In this document: one piece after another, positions 1 to 5,188 of the stretch
How the letters are laid out: every line of letters starts with the position of its first letter
Numbering within the stretch: position 1 is the first letter of the stretch
NCBI GenBank assembly: GCA_040905925.1
Contig: JBBDQO010000048.1
Location: 1-7,658, forward strand
Reading direction: 5' to 3'
DNA from: JALYNX01 sp040905925
GTDB lineage: Bacteria; Actinomycetota; Acidimicrobiia; Spongiisociales; ZC4RG35
Length of the DNA: 7,658 nt
Notes under the pieces: model-generated
Told to the model about the DNA's origin: nothing
Databases searched by the model: none
What the model saw: the letters and a program-made list of their open reading frames with translations, nothing else
Position numbers and translations under genes: made by a program

Positions 1-2
1 CC

Positions 3-587
3 ACCATCACCGGTGCCGGGCTCGCCGACGACATCAAGAAGGGGATCATCGATCGTTTTCGCTCACTCCCCATGGCGCGCTCGGCGGTGCTGGTGGGCCG
101 CACCACCAGTGACCTGCTCAACAACCTCCTGGTGGTGACCATCATGGCGTTGACCGGTCTGGTCGTGGGTTGGAGGATCCACACCTCGTTGTGGGAGGCT
201 CTCGCCGGTTTCGCGCTCCTTCTCAGTTTCGCCTACGCCGTTTCCTGGATGATGGCGACCGTGGGGTTGTCGGTGAGCAGTGTCGAGGTGGTGAACAATG
301 CGTCGTTCATCGTCATCTTCCCATTGACCTTTATCTCCAACGCCTTCGTGCCCACTACCAACTTTCCCACGGTATTGAAGGTCTTTGCCGAATGGAATCC
401 GGTTTCCGCCGTCGTTCAGGCGGTGCGGGAGTTGTTTGGGAACACCGATCCGCTGGGCCTGGTGGCGCCATCCGAGTCGTGGCCAATGCAGAACGCGGTG
501 CTTGCGTCCGTGATCTGGATCATCGTGATTCTGGGGATTTTCGTTCCCTTTGCTATTTCCCGCTTCAAGAAGGCCGCCGTCCGCTGA
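3..587 (+). CDS. ABC-2 type exporter permease, DrrB-like (5'-truncated)
   Basis: This is the C-terminal 194 codons of a membrane permease of the ABC-2 family (daunorubicin-resistance DrrB type). With an ATPase of the DrrA type such proteins export drugs, lipids or polysaccharide precursors through the inner membrane. The frame is open from the window edge. Before the internal Met at 72 it reads a segment containing IIDRFRSLPM, the conserved cytoplasmic loop typical of DrrB permeases, so 72 is not the start and the gene begins outside the window. Hydrophobic segments follow (NNLLVVTIMALTGLVVGW, then ALLLSFAYAVSWMMATVGLSV, then the FIVIFPLTFISNAFVP segment). The conserved NPVSAVVQAVRELFGN stretch comes next, then a last transmembrane helix and a basic tail ending RFKKAAVR. 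Family members are usually about 240-290 residues, so roughly a quarter is missing. The cognate ATPase is probably just upstream. The substrate is unknown. The gene ends 3 nt before the convergent neighbour's stop. Confidence 0.9.
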   Translation, partial: TITGAGLADDIKKGIIDRFRSLPMARSAVLVGRTTSDLLNNLLVVTIMALTGLVVGWRIHTSLWEALAGFALLLSFAYAVSWMMATVGLSVSSVEVVNNASFIVIFPLTFISNAFVPTTNFPTVLKVFAEWNPVSAVVQAVRELFGNTDPLGLVAPSESWPMQNAVLASVIWIIVILGIFVPFAISRFKKAAVR

Positions 588-590
588 CCT

Positions 591-1601
591 TCAGGAGTGA
601 AGGGCTGCCAGACCGGTGGCTTCATCTTCCAACTCCCGTCTGACAGGACGTGGAAGAGGCGCGTAAGGGGCGAGGACAATCTTTCCCCCCTGATGTTTCC
701 AGGTCCCGGCAACCTGGCCATCGACGAGGAAAGTGGCCACCGAGTGAGGGTTCTTGGTGTGGAACACCAGGCTCCGATACTCCTCGGGGAGGATCTGGGT
801 GCGTCTGGCGTGGACGAGCAGGGTCGCATCCCAGGTGGGGAGGAATCGCACCGGCGCTTTGCGCTCGGGATCGGGAAGCGGTGCCCGGGGCAGATCGAGG
901 AGCTCTTCATCCTGCTCCGAGCGAAAACGGCGCAAGGCCATCGCCTCGACGATTGGCCTGATCGTGGTGACCGGCACCCCAGACCAGCTGGAGATGTGGC
1001 CGACCGTGGCGGGCCCGAACCCGCCTAGATATCGGCGACAGAGATGCGCCAAACCTTCGGACTCGTTGACACGGGCGGATCCCAGCCACTCCTCGGCGAG
1101 ACCGTAGAGGTCGGCTCTTCGCTGCTCCCAGGTCCCGGACGGAGGCACCCGAACCATGTCTACGTAAATCCCCGCTCCCGCCCAAGCCTCCTTGGGAACC
1201 CCGGCTCGGGCCAGGGTCGCGATCAGCTCGTCGCTGGTGCGGGGCCCAGCTGCCAGCTCGGCGCGCACGATCGAAGCCGCCCGCTCGTAGTCAGTCCGAT
1301 CCAGACCCTGAGGGCGATTCGTGCGCAGCCACCACTCGCGACGGGTCGGTCCCACGCCTGCGGCGAACAGCGCGAAGTCGGCTTTGGAGACGATGTGAAT
1401 GGTGCTCCGCATCAGGGTTCCCTGCACCGCGCGACGTGAGGTCAGCGCCCGTGTCAGTTGATCCCGGCGAAACCCGGAGAGACGTGACCACAGGGCGATG
1501 TAGGCCGAGGGGGCATATTGGGTTTGCAACCCGCCGACCCTCTCCAAGGCCGAGGTGATGGAGAGGGACGAGCGGTCGAGGAGGAGTTGTCGGGCCAACA
1601 A
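591..1601 (-). CDS. winged-helix DNA-binding protein, AlkZ/YcaQ-like (HTH_42)
   Basis: The protein resembles the HTH_42 (PF06224) winged-helix family, which includes the DNA glycosylases AlkZ (Streptomyces) and YcaQ/AlkX, enzymes that unhook bulky or crosslinked base adducts. Supporting stretches are LARQLLLDRS, VGGLQTQYAPSAYIALWSRL, and MRSTIHIVSKADFALF. The Q-x-Q element (Q26, Q28 from the TTG start) matches the position of the QxQ motif that carries catalysis in AlkZ/YcaQ, so glycosylase activity is possible but not shown. Many relatives are uncharacterised. The size (336 aa) is near that of the family. The start is a problem. The annotated TTG at 1601 has no Shine-Dalgarno sequence, and the same frame continues upstream through LSLNRAL, which looks like the conserved family N-terminus, to a stop at 1640-1638 with no ATG/GTG/TTG between. 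GTG 1641 and ATG 1651 lie in the other two frames. The gene is divergent from the small-protein pair. Confidence 0.82.
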   Translation of the reverse strand: MLARQLLLDRSSLSITSALERVGGLQTQYAPSAYIALWSRLSGFRRDQLTRALTSRRAVQGTLMRSTIHIVSKADFALFAAGVGPTRREWWLRTNRPQGLDRTDYERAASIVRAELAAGPRTSDELIATLARAGVPKEAWAGAGIYVDMVRVPPSGTWEQRRADLYGLAEEWLGSARVNESEGLAHLCRRYLGGFGPATVGHISSWSGVPVTTIRPIVEAMALRRFRSEQDEELLDLPRAPLPDPERKAPVRFLPTWDATLLVHARRTQILPEEYRSLVFHTKNPHSVATFLVDGQVAGTWKHQGGKIVLAPYAPLPRPVRRELEDEATGLAALHS

Positions 1602-1677
1602 GGCTCGATTCAGAGAGAGTGTCGTGAGGGCGCGGGGTCACTGCGTGGCATCGTAAATGGCTTCCTCCGCCCTCTGA

Positions 1678-1756
1678 CTGTAATGAGATAAATTAGTTTG
1701 ACTTGTTACATCCCCTCGGGTAATGTAATGCCCGTAAGGAGAGATGCTCATTACAG
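1678..1756. repeat. 10-bp perfect inverted repeat enclosing the promoter, with extra GTAATG copies
   Basis: CTGTAATGAG (1678-1687) and CTCATTACAG (1747-1756) are exact reverse complements. They flank the promoter at 1698-1726. Two further GTAATG copies lie in tandem at 1720-1725 and 1725-1730, so the core occurs four times in 75 bp. The left arm is upstream of the -35 element and so is not in the transcript from this promoter. This argues for DNA-level action (operator or looping) rather than an RNA hairpin. Confidence 0.6.
1698..1726 (+). promoter_or_regulatory. sigma70-type promoter for the small-protein pair
   Basis: TTGACT (1698-1703) and TAATGT (1721-1726) are separated by exactly 17 nt, which is close to the ideal housekeeping promoter and the clearest one in the window. 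The predicted transcription start is near 1733. That leaves a leader of about 38 nt with a good ribosome binding site (AAGGAG, 1759-1764) before ATG 1771. A perfect 6-bp inverted repeat, TTACAT (1706-1711) and ATGTAA (1723-1728), covers the spacer and the -10 element, as expected for an operator blocking RNA polymerase. Confidence 0.65.
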
Positions 1757-1770
1757 AAAAGGAGATGGTG

Positions 1771-1941
1771 ATGACTCCCTACGCTGCATATCTGATCAGC
1801 CAGGGCATTATGGATCAGCGGCGTCGCGAAGGCGATAGAGCCCGTCTGGTCAGGAAAGCCGTCGTGAGACGTTCGAAGAAGAGTGGTCGCAACCGCTCAA
1901 CGTCATCCGAGGAGGTGTCCGATGTTTCTCGTGCACTGTGA
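1771..1941 (+). CDS. small basic hypothetical protein (56 aa)
   Basis: I do not recognise a named domain. The protein starts MTPYAAYLISQGIMDQRR and continues as a strongly basic, probably helical stretch (EGDRARLVRKAVVRRSKKSGR) with a polar, partly acidic tail. There is no signal peptide and no clear membrane segment. The basic character would allow nucleic-acid or membrane-surface binding, but this is inference. ATG 1771 was chosen because AAGGAG ends 6 nt before it. The in-frame ATG at 1744 has AGGAG only 2 nt upstream, which is too close, and ATG 1765 overlaps the same ribosome binding site region. The end overlaps the next gene by 20 nt, suggesting translational coupling. Similar short MTPYxAYLI-type proteins seem familiar from Acidimicrobiia-like genomes, from memory only. 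Confidence 0.6.
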   Translation: MTPYAAYLISQGIMDQRRREGDRARLVRKAVVRRSKKSGRNRSTSSEEVSDVSRAL

Positions 1942-2110
1942 TCATCTGGACCGAGAGGTCATCATCTGGACCTCGAGTCTGGACGGTATCGAGAACACCG
2001 AGAACGGCATCGTGGTCCGGTATCGGTGCGCCTGCGGTCGCCCTGCCGAAATGCTCACCGGCGCCCGATCGCCCGCCACGTTCAATGTCCATGTCGGGGC
2101 AGGTGTCTGA
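1922..2110 (+). CDS. small Cys/His protein, possible zinc ribbon (62 aa)
   Basis: This is a short protein, MFLVHCDHLDREVIIW followed by a variable loop, then VRYRCACGRPAEML and a C-terminal VHVGAGV. HCDH near the N-terminus and CAC in the middle could form a single zinc-binding or knuckle site. This is seen in the sequence, but the function is not known. The start at ATG 1922 is supported by a strong GAGGAGGT (1909-1916) 5 nt upstream, which lies inside the end of the preceding gene. A longer in-frame GTG at 1883 would add a sequence with no domain and has no comparable ribosome binding site. The two small genes overlap by 20 nt and are presumably cotranscribed from the promoter at 1698-1726. 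A role linked to the neighbouring AlkZ-like gene cannot be inferred from position alone. Confidence 0.65.
   Translation: MFLVHCDHLDREVIIWTSSLDGIENTENGIVVRYRCACGRPAEMLTGARSPATFNVHVGAGV
1941..1972. repeat. 12-bp direct repeat, period 20
   Basis: ATCATCTGGACC occurs at 1941-1952 and again at 1961-1972. The 20-nt period puts the copies in different reading frames of the 62-aa gene, so the same bases encode DHLD-type residues once and IIWT the second time. Identity therefore does not come from a repeated peptide. Confidence 0.7.
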
Positions 2111-2203
2111 GTCTGCCCCGATCCGGGCTCCCATCGTCGGAGTGGGGAATAGGCGAGCCCGTCAAACCTTTGTAACTGGGCAGACAACACGTCGACAAAG
2201 GTG
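2111..2203 (+). promoter_or_regulatory. structured leader with alternative helices before the VOC gene
   Basis: Three perfect inverted repeats lie in this 100-nt gap. Helix A is GTCTGCCC (2111-2118) with GGGCAGAC (2178-2185). Nested inside it is helix B, CGGGCTC (2124-2130) with GAGCCCG (2155-2161). Helix C is ACCTTTGT (2166-2173) with ACAAAGGT (2195-2202). C interleaves with A, so the two cannot form together except as a pseudoknot. The 3' arm of C contains the AAAGGTG ribosome binding site of the VOC gene. The layout fits a leader in which A+B frees and C hides the ribosome binding site. No known riboswitch class was recognised and no U-tract terminator is present. Confidence 0.4.
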
Positions 2204-2210
2204 ATTCCGT

Positions 2211-2729
2211 ATGCCCGTCCACCGTCTCAACCACGCAGTCCTGTACGTCCGCGATGCCGACCGTTCGGCAGACTTCTACACCGAGATGCTCGGGTTCCGC
2301 CGTCTGCCGCTGGAATTCCCCGGTGCAGTGTTCCTCCAGGCAGAAGGATCCAGCAATGACCACGACCTGGGTCTGTTCTCCGTGGGCGCCGGCGCCGCGG
2401 ACTCGCCCGCAGGCCGGGGTGCGGTCGGTCTCTATCACCTCGCCTGGGAAGTGGACACCCTGAGTGATCTGGCGCGGCTTGGCCAGGTCCTCTCAAACGC
2501 TGGAGCGTTGATTGGGGCAACCGATCATGGGAGCACCAAGGCGCTCTATGGGCGGGACCCCGATGGCATCGAATTCGAGGTCAGTTGGTTGGTGCCTGCA
2601 GAGCTCCTCGACCAGAGCACCACGCCCACCGCGAAACGTCTCGACATCCAGGCCGAGATCGACCGTTACGGGGCCGACACCCTGAGCGGGGTGGGTGTGA
2701 GCCGGACCCGGTTGTCTGTCGACTCCTGA
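2211..2729 (+). CDS. VOC-superfamily protein (glyoxalase / extradiol dioxygenase-like)
   Basis: A 172-residue single-chain protein with two beta-alpha-beta-beta-beta modules of the vicinal oxygen chelate fold. The first module begins VHRLNHAVLYVRDADRSADFY with ligand candidate H8. The second begins GLYHLAWEVDTLSDLARL with H76 and ends in the typical DPDGIEFEVSW with E123 as third ligand. H8, H76 and E123 would make the usual 2-His-1-carboxylate metal site, so it is likely catalytic. The family covers glyoxalase I, fosfomycin/bleomycin resistance and ring-cleaving dioxygenases; the sequence comes closest to small CatE/catechol-2,3-dioxygenase-like members, but the substrate is not determined. 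About 45 residues after the fold form a polar tail rarely present in minimal VOC proteins. ATG 2211 has AAAGGTG (2197-2203) 7 nt upstream. It is convergent with the XRE-cupin gene, with 16 nt between the two stops. Confidence 0.85.
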   Translation: MPVHRLNHAVLYVRDADRSADFYTEMLGFRRLPLEFPGAVFLQAEGSSNDHDLGLFSVGAGAADSPAGRGAVGLYHLAWEVDTLSDLARLGQVLSNAGALIGATDHGSTKALYGRDPDGIEFEVSWLVPAELLDQSTTPTAKRLDIQAEIDRYGADTLSGVGVSRTRLSVDS

Positions 2730-2752
2730 GGCCAAGGTCGTCGTTTCAGGAG
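2723..2752. repeat. 7-bp inverted repeat spanning both convergent stop codons
   Basis: CTCCTGA (2723-2729) and TCAGGAG (2746-2752) are exact reverse complements separated by 16 nt. Each arm holds a stop codon: TGA of the VOC gene on the plus strand and TGA of the XRE-cupin gene on the minus strand. Both proteins therefore end Ser-stop on TCC TGA. It could act as a weak two-way terminator, but there is no T-run on either side. Confidence 0.5.
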
Positions 2753-3369
2753 GAGGTCCGGTGGTCGTTGGTACGACCCACGACGAACCAGATGGCGTGG
2801 ACCGGCTCATCCCCGATGTTGAACAATCGATGAGGTTGTGTCGAGTCGAAGCCGATCGAATCACCCGGCTGCAGTTCGTAGGATTCGAAGCCGAGTTGGA
2901 TCCCAAGACGGCCCGAGATGATGTAACCGTATTCCCTGCCATCGTGGCGCATCAACGACTCGTCCGGGGTTGACGCTCCGCCGACCTCGTACACCGCGTG
3001 GAGAAAATCGACGCCATGGTCGGTATCTGGGCTCAGCTGTTCCCAACGGACGCCGGAGGCCAGGTCGATGGCCTGACGATCATCCGGGTGAACCAGAGGG
3101 CTCGGGCTCCCATTGCCGGTACCTGCCTTGGTGGGTTTCCCGAGAGACGGGGAATGATCTGCGCCCCGCAGCAGCATGTCGAGTGAAAGGTCGAGCTCGG
3201 TCACGATGGCGTAGAGAGTGCCCACCGATGGCTTCGACAGCCCGCTTTCCAGCTGGGAGATCAGACTTGGCGACAACCCGAGACGACGAGCCAACTCCCG
3301 TTGACTGATTCCGGCCCTCGTCCGCTCGTCCCGAAGGCGAGCGCCGATTCCCTCCAACTCCTTAGTCAA
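2746..3369 (-). CDS. XRE-family regulator with C-terminal cupin sensor domain
   Basis: A 207-residue cytoplasmic transcription factor. Residues about 8-63 form an XRE-type helix-turn-helix (RLRDERTRAGISQRELARRL, then GLSPSLISQLESGLSKPSV, a classical recognition region). A linker of about 50 residues precedes a cupin domain at about 120-198 (RHDGREYGYIISGRLGIQLG and LQPGDSIGFDSTQPHRLFN). H142, E146 and H180 could bind a metal. The first His of the usual HxH pair is absent, so the cupin may sense a ligand without metal. Proteins of this architecture usually repress or activate an adjacent catabolic or transport operon in response to a small molecule. The start is TTG 3369 with GGAAGG 8 nt upstream; no ATG or GTG exists in the frame before the stop at 3417. 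It lies 45 nt behind the SDR gene on the same strand, probably in one operon. Likely targets are the repeats at 4147-4236 (inference). Confidence 0.88.
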   Translation of the reverse strand: MTKELEGIGARLRDERTRAGISQRELARRLGLSPSLISQLESGLSKPSVGTLYAIVTELDLSLDMLLRGADHSPSLGKPTKAGTGNGSPSPLVHPDDRQAIDLASGVRWEQLSPDTDHGVDFLHAVYEVGGASTPDESLMRHDGREYGYIISGRLGIQLGFESYELQPGDSIGFDSTQPHRLFNIGDEPVHAIWFVVGRTNDHRTSS

Positions 3370-3414
3370 TTGGCGACCCTTCCATTTAGGGGGCGAGGAT
3401 AGGCGCCGGTCTTC

Positions 3415-4107
3415 CTACATCAGGAGCCAGCCACCATCCACATAGAGGTTCACGCCATTCACGGACGGATTCTCGAGAAGGAAGACGGTGGCGTCGACCA
3501 CGTCCGCCATCGCGACCAATCGTTTTGTTGGCGTCCTGGCCAGCACCGCGTCCAGTGGCTTGTCCTTCCAGTACGGGCTGTCCCCGACGATTCCAGGGTG
3601 CAGGGCGTTGAACCTGATCGGTGAGAGTTCGACGGCGAGGGACCGAATCATCGAGCTCACCCCACCATTGACTGTTGTCACCGTGATCGAACCGGGATAG
3701 GGGCGGTCTTTGGCTCTTCCGCCGAAGAGAACCACGGAGCTGGTGTCGGTGAGTTGGGGGAGAAGTGCATGAACGACCTCGACATAGCCGACCAGCTTCA
3801 TGGTCGTCAGCTCAACGCCGGCCGCGATGTTGTACTCCTTGGCTACGTTGTTGTCGCGGGCGATTGCGGCAAGGACCACATGCGACACCGGGCCAACTCC
3901 TGCCAGGGCCGGGCCGATCTGAGACGGGTTGGTGAGGTCGAACCCGAGGCCCGTTACGTTGCTGCCCATCGCGGAAGCGATCTCGCCGGTTCGAGTCGGG
4001 TCTCTTCCGGTGATGACGACCTGACGGCCTTCGCCCGCGTAATGACGAGCCACCTCCAGCCCCATGCCGCTGGTCCCTCCCACCACGATCACGTTCCCGT
4101 TGTCCAT
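3415..4107 (-). CDS. SDR-family protein lacking the catalytic Tyr and Lys
   Basis: A 230-residue Rossmann-fold protein of the short-chain dehydrogenase/reductase superfamily. The glycine motif GGTSGMG is at residues 10-16. TGRDPTR after the second strand suggests NADP(H) binding. The substrate-side part reads SSVVLFGGRAKDRPYPGS, then VTTVNGGVSSMIRSLAVELSPIRFNALHPGIVGDSPYW, and the C-terminus has VNGVNLYVDGGW. The usual YxxxK is replaced by V143 and N147, and the usual catalytic Ser position is in a Gly-Gly stretch. It thus keeps the fold and cofactor site but lacks the standard reductase machinery. I recall actinobacterial SDR relatives with this same altered site, so it may be a family trait. 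ATG 4107 was chosen because AAGGAA lies 7 nt upstream and the glycine motif follows at once. An in-frame extension to 4158 adds no conserved sequence. It is divergent from the bicupin gene. Confidence 0.85.
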   Translation of the reverse strand: MDNGNVIVVGGTSGMGLEVARHYAGEGRQVVITGRDPTRTGEIASAMGSNVTGLGFDLTNPSQIGPALAGVGPVSHVVLAAIARDNNVAKEYNIAAGVELTTMKLVGYVEVVHALLPQLTDTSSVVLFGGRAKDRPYPGSITVTTVNGGVSSMIRSLAVELSPIRFNALHPGIVGDSPYWKDKPLDAVLARTPTKRLVAMADVVDATVFLLENPSVNGVNLYVDGGWLLM

Positions 4108-4146
4108 CTTGGGTTCCTTGCTCCCTGAGTGCATTGACCGGCGCCA

Positions 4147-4182
4147 TCTGGCGGGCAAGCAAGCCTATACGTGTCTGGCGGG
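4147..4182. repeat. 9-bp direct repeat TCTGGCGGG in the divergent control region
   Basis: TCTGGCGGG is present at 4147-4155 and 4174-4182, 27 nt apart (start to start), between the SDR start and the bicupin promoter. GTGTCTGG (4171-4178), which overlaps the second copy, is the exact reverse complement of CCAGACAC (4229-4236), which overlaps the bicupin start. They are candidate operators for the XRE-cupin regulator encoded downstream of the SDR gene, by position only. Confidence 0.45.
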
Positions 4183-4185
4183 TCG

Positions 4186-4203
4186 TGTGTAGTGTCACTG
4201 ATC
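4186..4203 (+). promoter_or_regulatory. bicupin promoter box (copy 1)
   Basis: TGTGTAGTGT-C-ACT-G-ATC matches the box at 5189-5206 at 16 of 18 positions. TAGTGT (4190-4195) fits a TAnnnT -10 element, with predicted transcription start near 4202. That gives a leader of about 23 nt with GGGAG before GTG 4225. No good -35 element is visible at the right distance, so an activator may be needed. Confidence 0.5.
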
Positions 4204-4224
4204 GCTCATAGGAATGGGAGTCAG

Positions 4225-4236
4225 GTGTCCAGACAC
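4225..4236. promoter_or_regulatory. palindrome GTGTC-CA-GACAC over the bicupin start codon
   Basis: Two 5-bp arms with a 2-nt centre begin exactly at the GTG start codon. The position just after the predicted transcription start would suit a repressor site, but no protein can be assigned from sequence alone. Confidence 0.3.
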
Positions 4237-5121
4237 ATCGTCAAGAAGCTCGAGGATCACCACTACCAGGAGCCGACGGAGTTCCAGGGGCGAAGCCGCG
4301 GTTACACCGGAGACCGAATCGTCAATGAGGCCGATGGTGCGGTGCAGATGGCGTTTCAAGTCTCACGACTCGAGGGTGGGGGTGCGGTGTCTCACCACGT
4401 TCATTCGTTCGAGGAGACCTTCTATGTGATCGAGGGCGACCTCGTCGTGGACCTGCCGGAGGGCAGCTTCGAGGTGGGTGCCGGCGACTATGGCCTGATC
4501 TCGGTCGGTGTCACCCATGCGCTTCGCAATGTCACAGGGGCACCTGTGAGCTTTGCCGAGATGAGGGCCCCCCTGCCCAGGGAGCGACACGGCTACGACA
4601 CCTACTTTCCCGATCCGTTCCCGGTCGGCAAGGTGACTCCGGTCGACGTGAGGGACCCGAGGAACCGGAGCTTCGGTCACATCGACCCCGAGAACATGGA
4701 CCCGGCGATGCAGACCCAGGACCGTCTCGCCTTGAGCGCCAGCATGCGCACTGCGCTTCTCGTCTACAGCGGGATCTCGGTGAAGATGATGATCGACGCC
4801 GACCTCGGGGCCGATCTGTCAACGATGTTCATGGTGCAATACGTGCCCGGGGGCTTCGCCGGGGCTCATGACCATCCTTTGGAGGAGGCATACCTCATTC
4901 TTGAGGGGCAGGTCGAGGCCAGATTCGACGGAGTCGTCACTCACATGGTGCCGGGTGACGTGGCATGGGCCGGCGTCGGATGCGTCCACGAGTTCCGCAA
5001 CGTCGGAGACGGTGTGGTGCGTTGGCTGGAGACCCAGGCGCCGCAACCGCCCCCACGCCATTCGTACCGCTTTCGGCGGGACTGGACCTATCTCACCGAA
5101 GCCCTGGCGGCCTCGGATTGA
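4225..5121 (+). CDS. bicupin protein with two complete metal sites
   Basis: A 298-residue cytoplasmic protein with two cupin barrels. From GTG 4225, cupin 1 has HVHSFEETFYVIEG with H58, H60 and E64, closed by H98 in GVTHALRN. Cupin 2 has HDHPLEEAYLILEG with H215, H217 and E221, closed by H255 in CVHEFRN. Both barrels thus keep the 3-His-1-Glu set typical of Mn/Fe/Ni cupins. Bicupins include (S)-ureidoglycine aminohydrolase, oxalate decarboxylase and gentisate-type dioxygenases. The layout is closest in feel to the aminohydrolase group, but identity is not provable here. The N-terminal part has a conserved-looking TEFQGRSRGYTGDRI. GTG 4225 is favoured over GTG 4171 and GTG 4192 because GGGAG lies 4 nt upstream and because the predicted transcript starts near 4202. 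It is probably the first gene of the catabolic arm, with an amidohydrolase after it under a matching promoter box. Confidence 0.85.
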   Translation: MSRHIVKKLEDHHYQEPTEFQGRSRGYTGDRIVNEADGAVQMAFQVSRLEGGGAVSHHVHSFEETFYVIEGDLVVDLPEGSFEVGAGDYGLISVGVTHALRNVTGAPVSFAEMRAPLPRERHGYDTYFPDPFPVGKVTPVDVRDPRNRSFGHIDPENMDPAMQTQDRLALSASMRTALLVYSGISVKMMIDADLGADLSTMFMVQYVPGGFAGAHDHPLEEAYLILEGQVEARFDGVVTHMVPGDVAWAGVGCVHEFRNVGDGVVRWLETQAPQPPPRHSYRFRRDWTYLTEALAASD

Positions 5122-5188
5122 AAAAGAGATCTGAGCAGGCCTCTCGTGGGACCTCTCGACCTTTTACCAGGCTGAACTTGGTGCTAGA

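Noticed and set aside
416..1641. Several open frames overlapping the permease and AlkZ-like genes on both strands
   Set aside because: Composition is Arg/Pro/Ser-rich without domain sense; the real genes explain the region. The GTG at 1641 is kept only as a possible start displaced by the CT repeat.
1688..1746. Calling the promoter segment a phase-variable invertible element
   Set aside because: The 10-bp repeats are shorter than those of typical invertible promoters and no recombinase gene is near; kept only as a speculation inside a finding.
2723..2752. Calling the palindrome a bidirectional intrinsic terminator
   Set aside because: The stem is only 7 bp with a 16-nt loop, and neither strand has a following T-run.
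4108..4158. N-terminal extension of the SDR protein to 4158
   Set aside because: The added residues are not conserved-looking, and the start at 4107 has AAGGAA at a good distance and leads straight into the first Rossmann strand.
4171..4224. Longer N-terminus for the bicupin starting at GTG 4171 or 4192
   Set aside because: These codons lie upstream of the predicted transcription start near 4202 and lack a ribosome binding site; GTG 4225 follows GGGAG.
4225..5121. Naming the bicupin as (S)-ureidoglycine aminohydrolase (allE)
   Set aside because: Two-cupin layout is shared by many enzymes, no allantoin-pathway partner is visible, and no specific signature could be confirmed by eye.
2746..5121. 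Toxin-antitoxin or defence system based on the XRE gene
   Set aside because: The XRE protein carries a cupin sensor domain and its neighbours are metabolic enzymes and a transporter, not toxins or nucleases.
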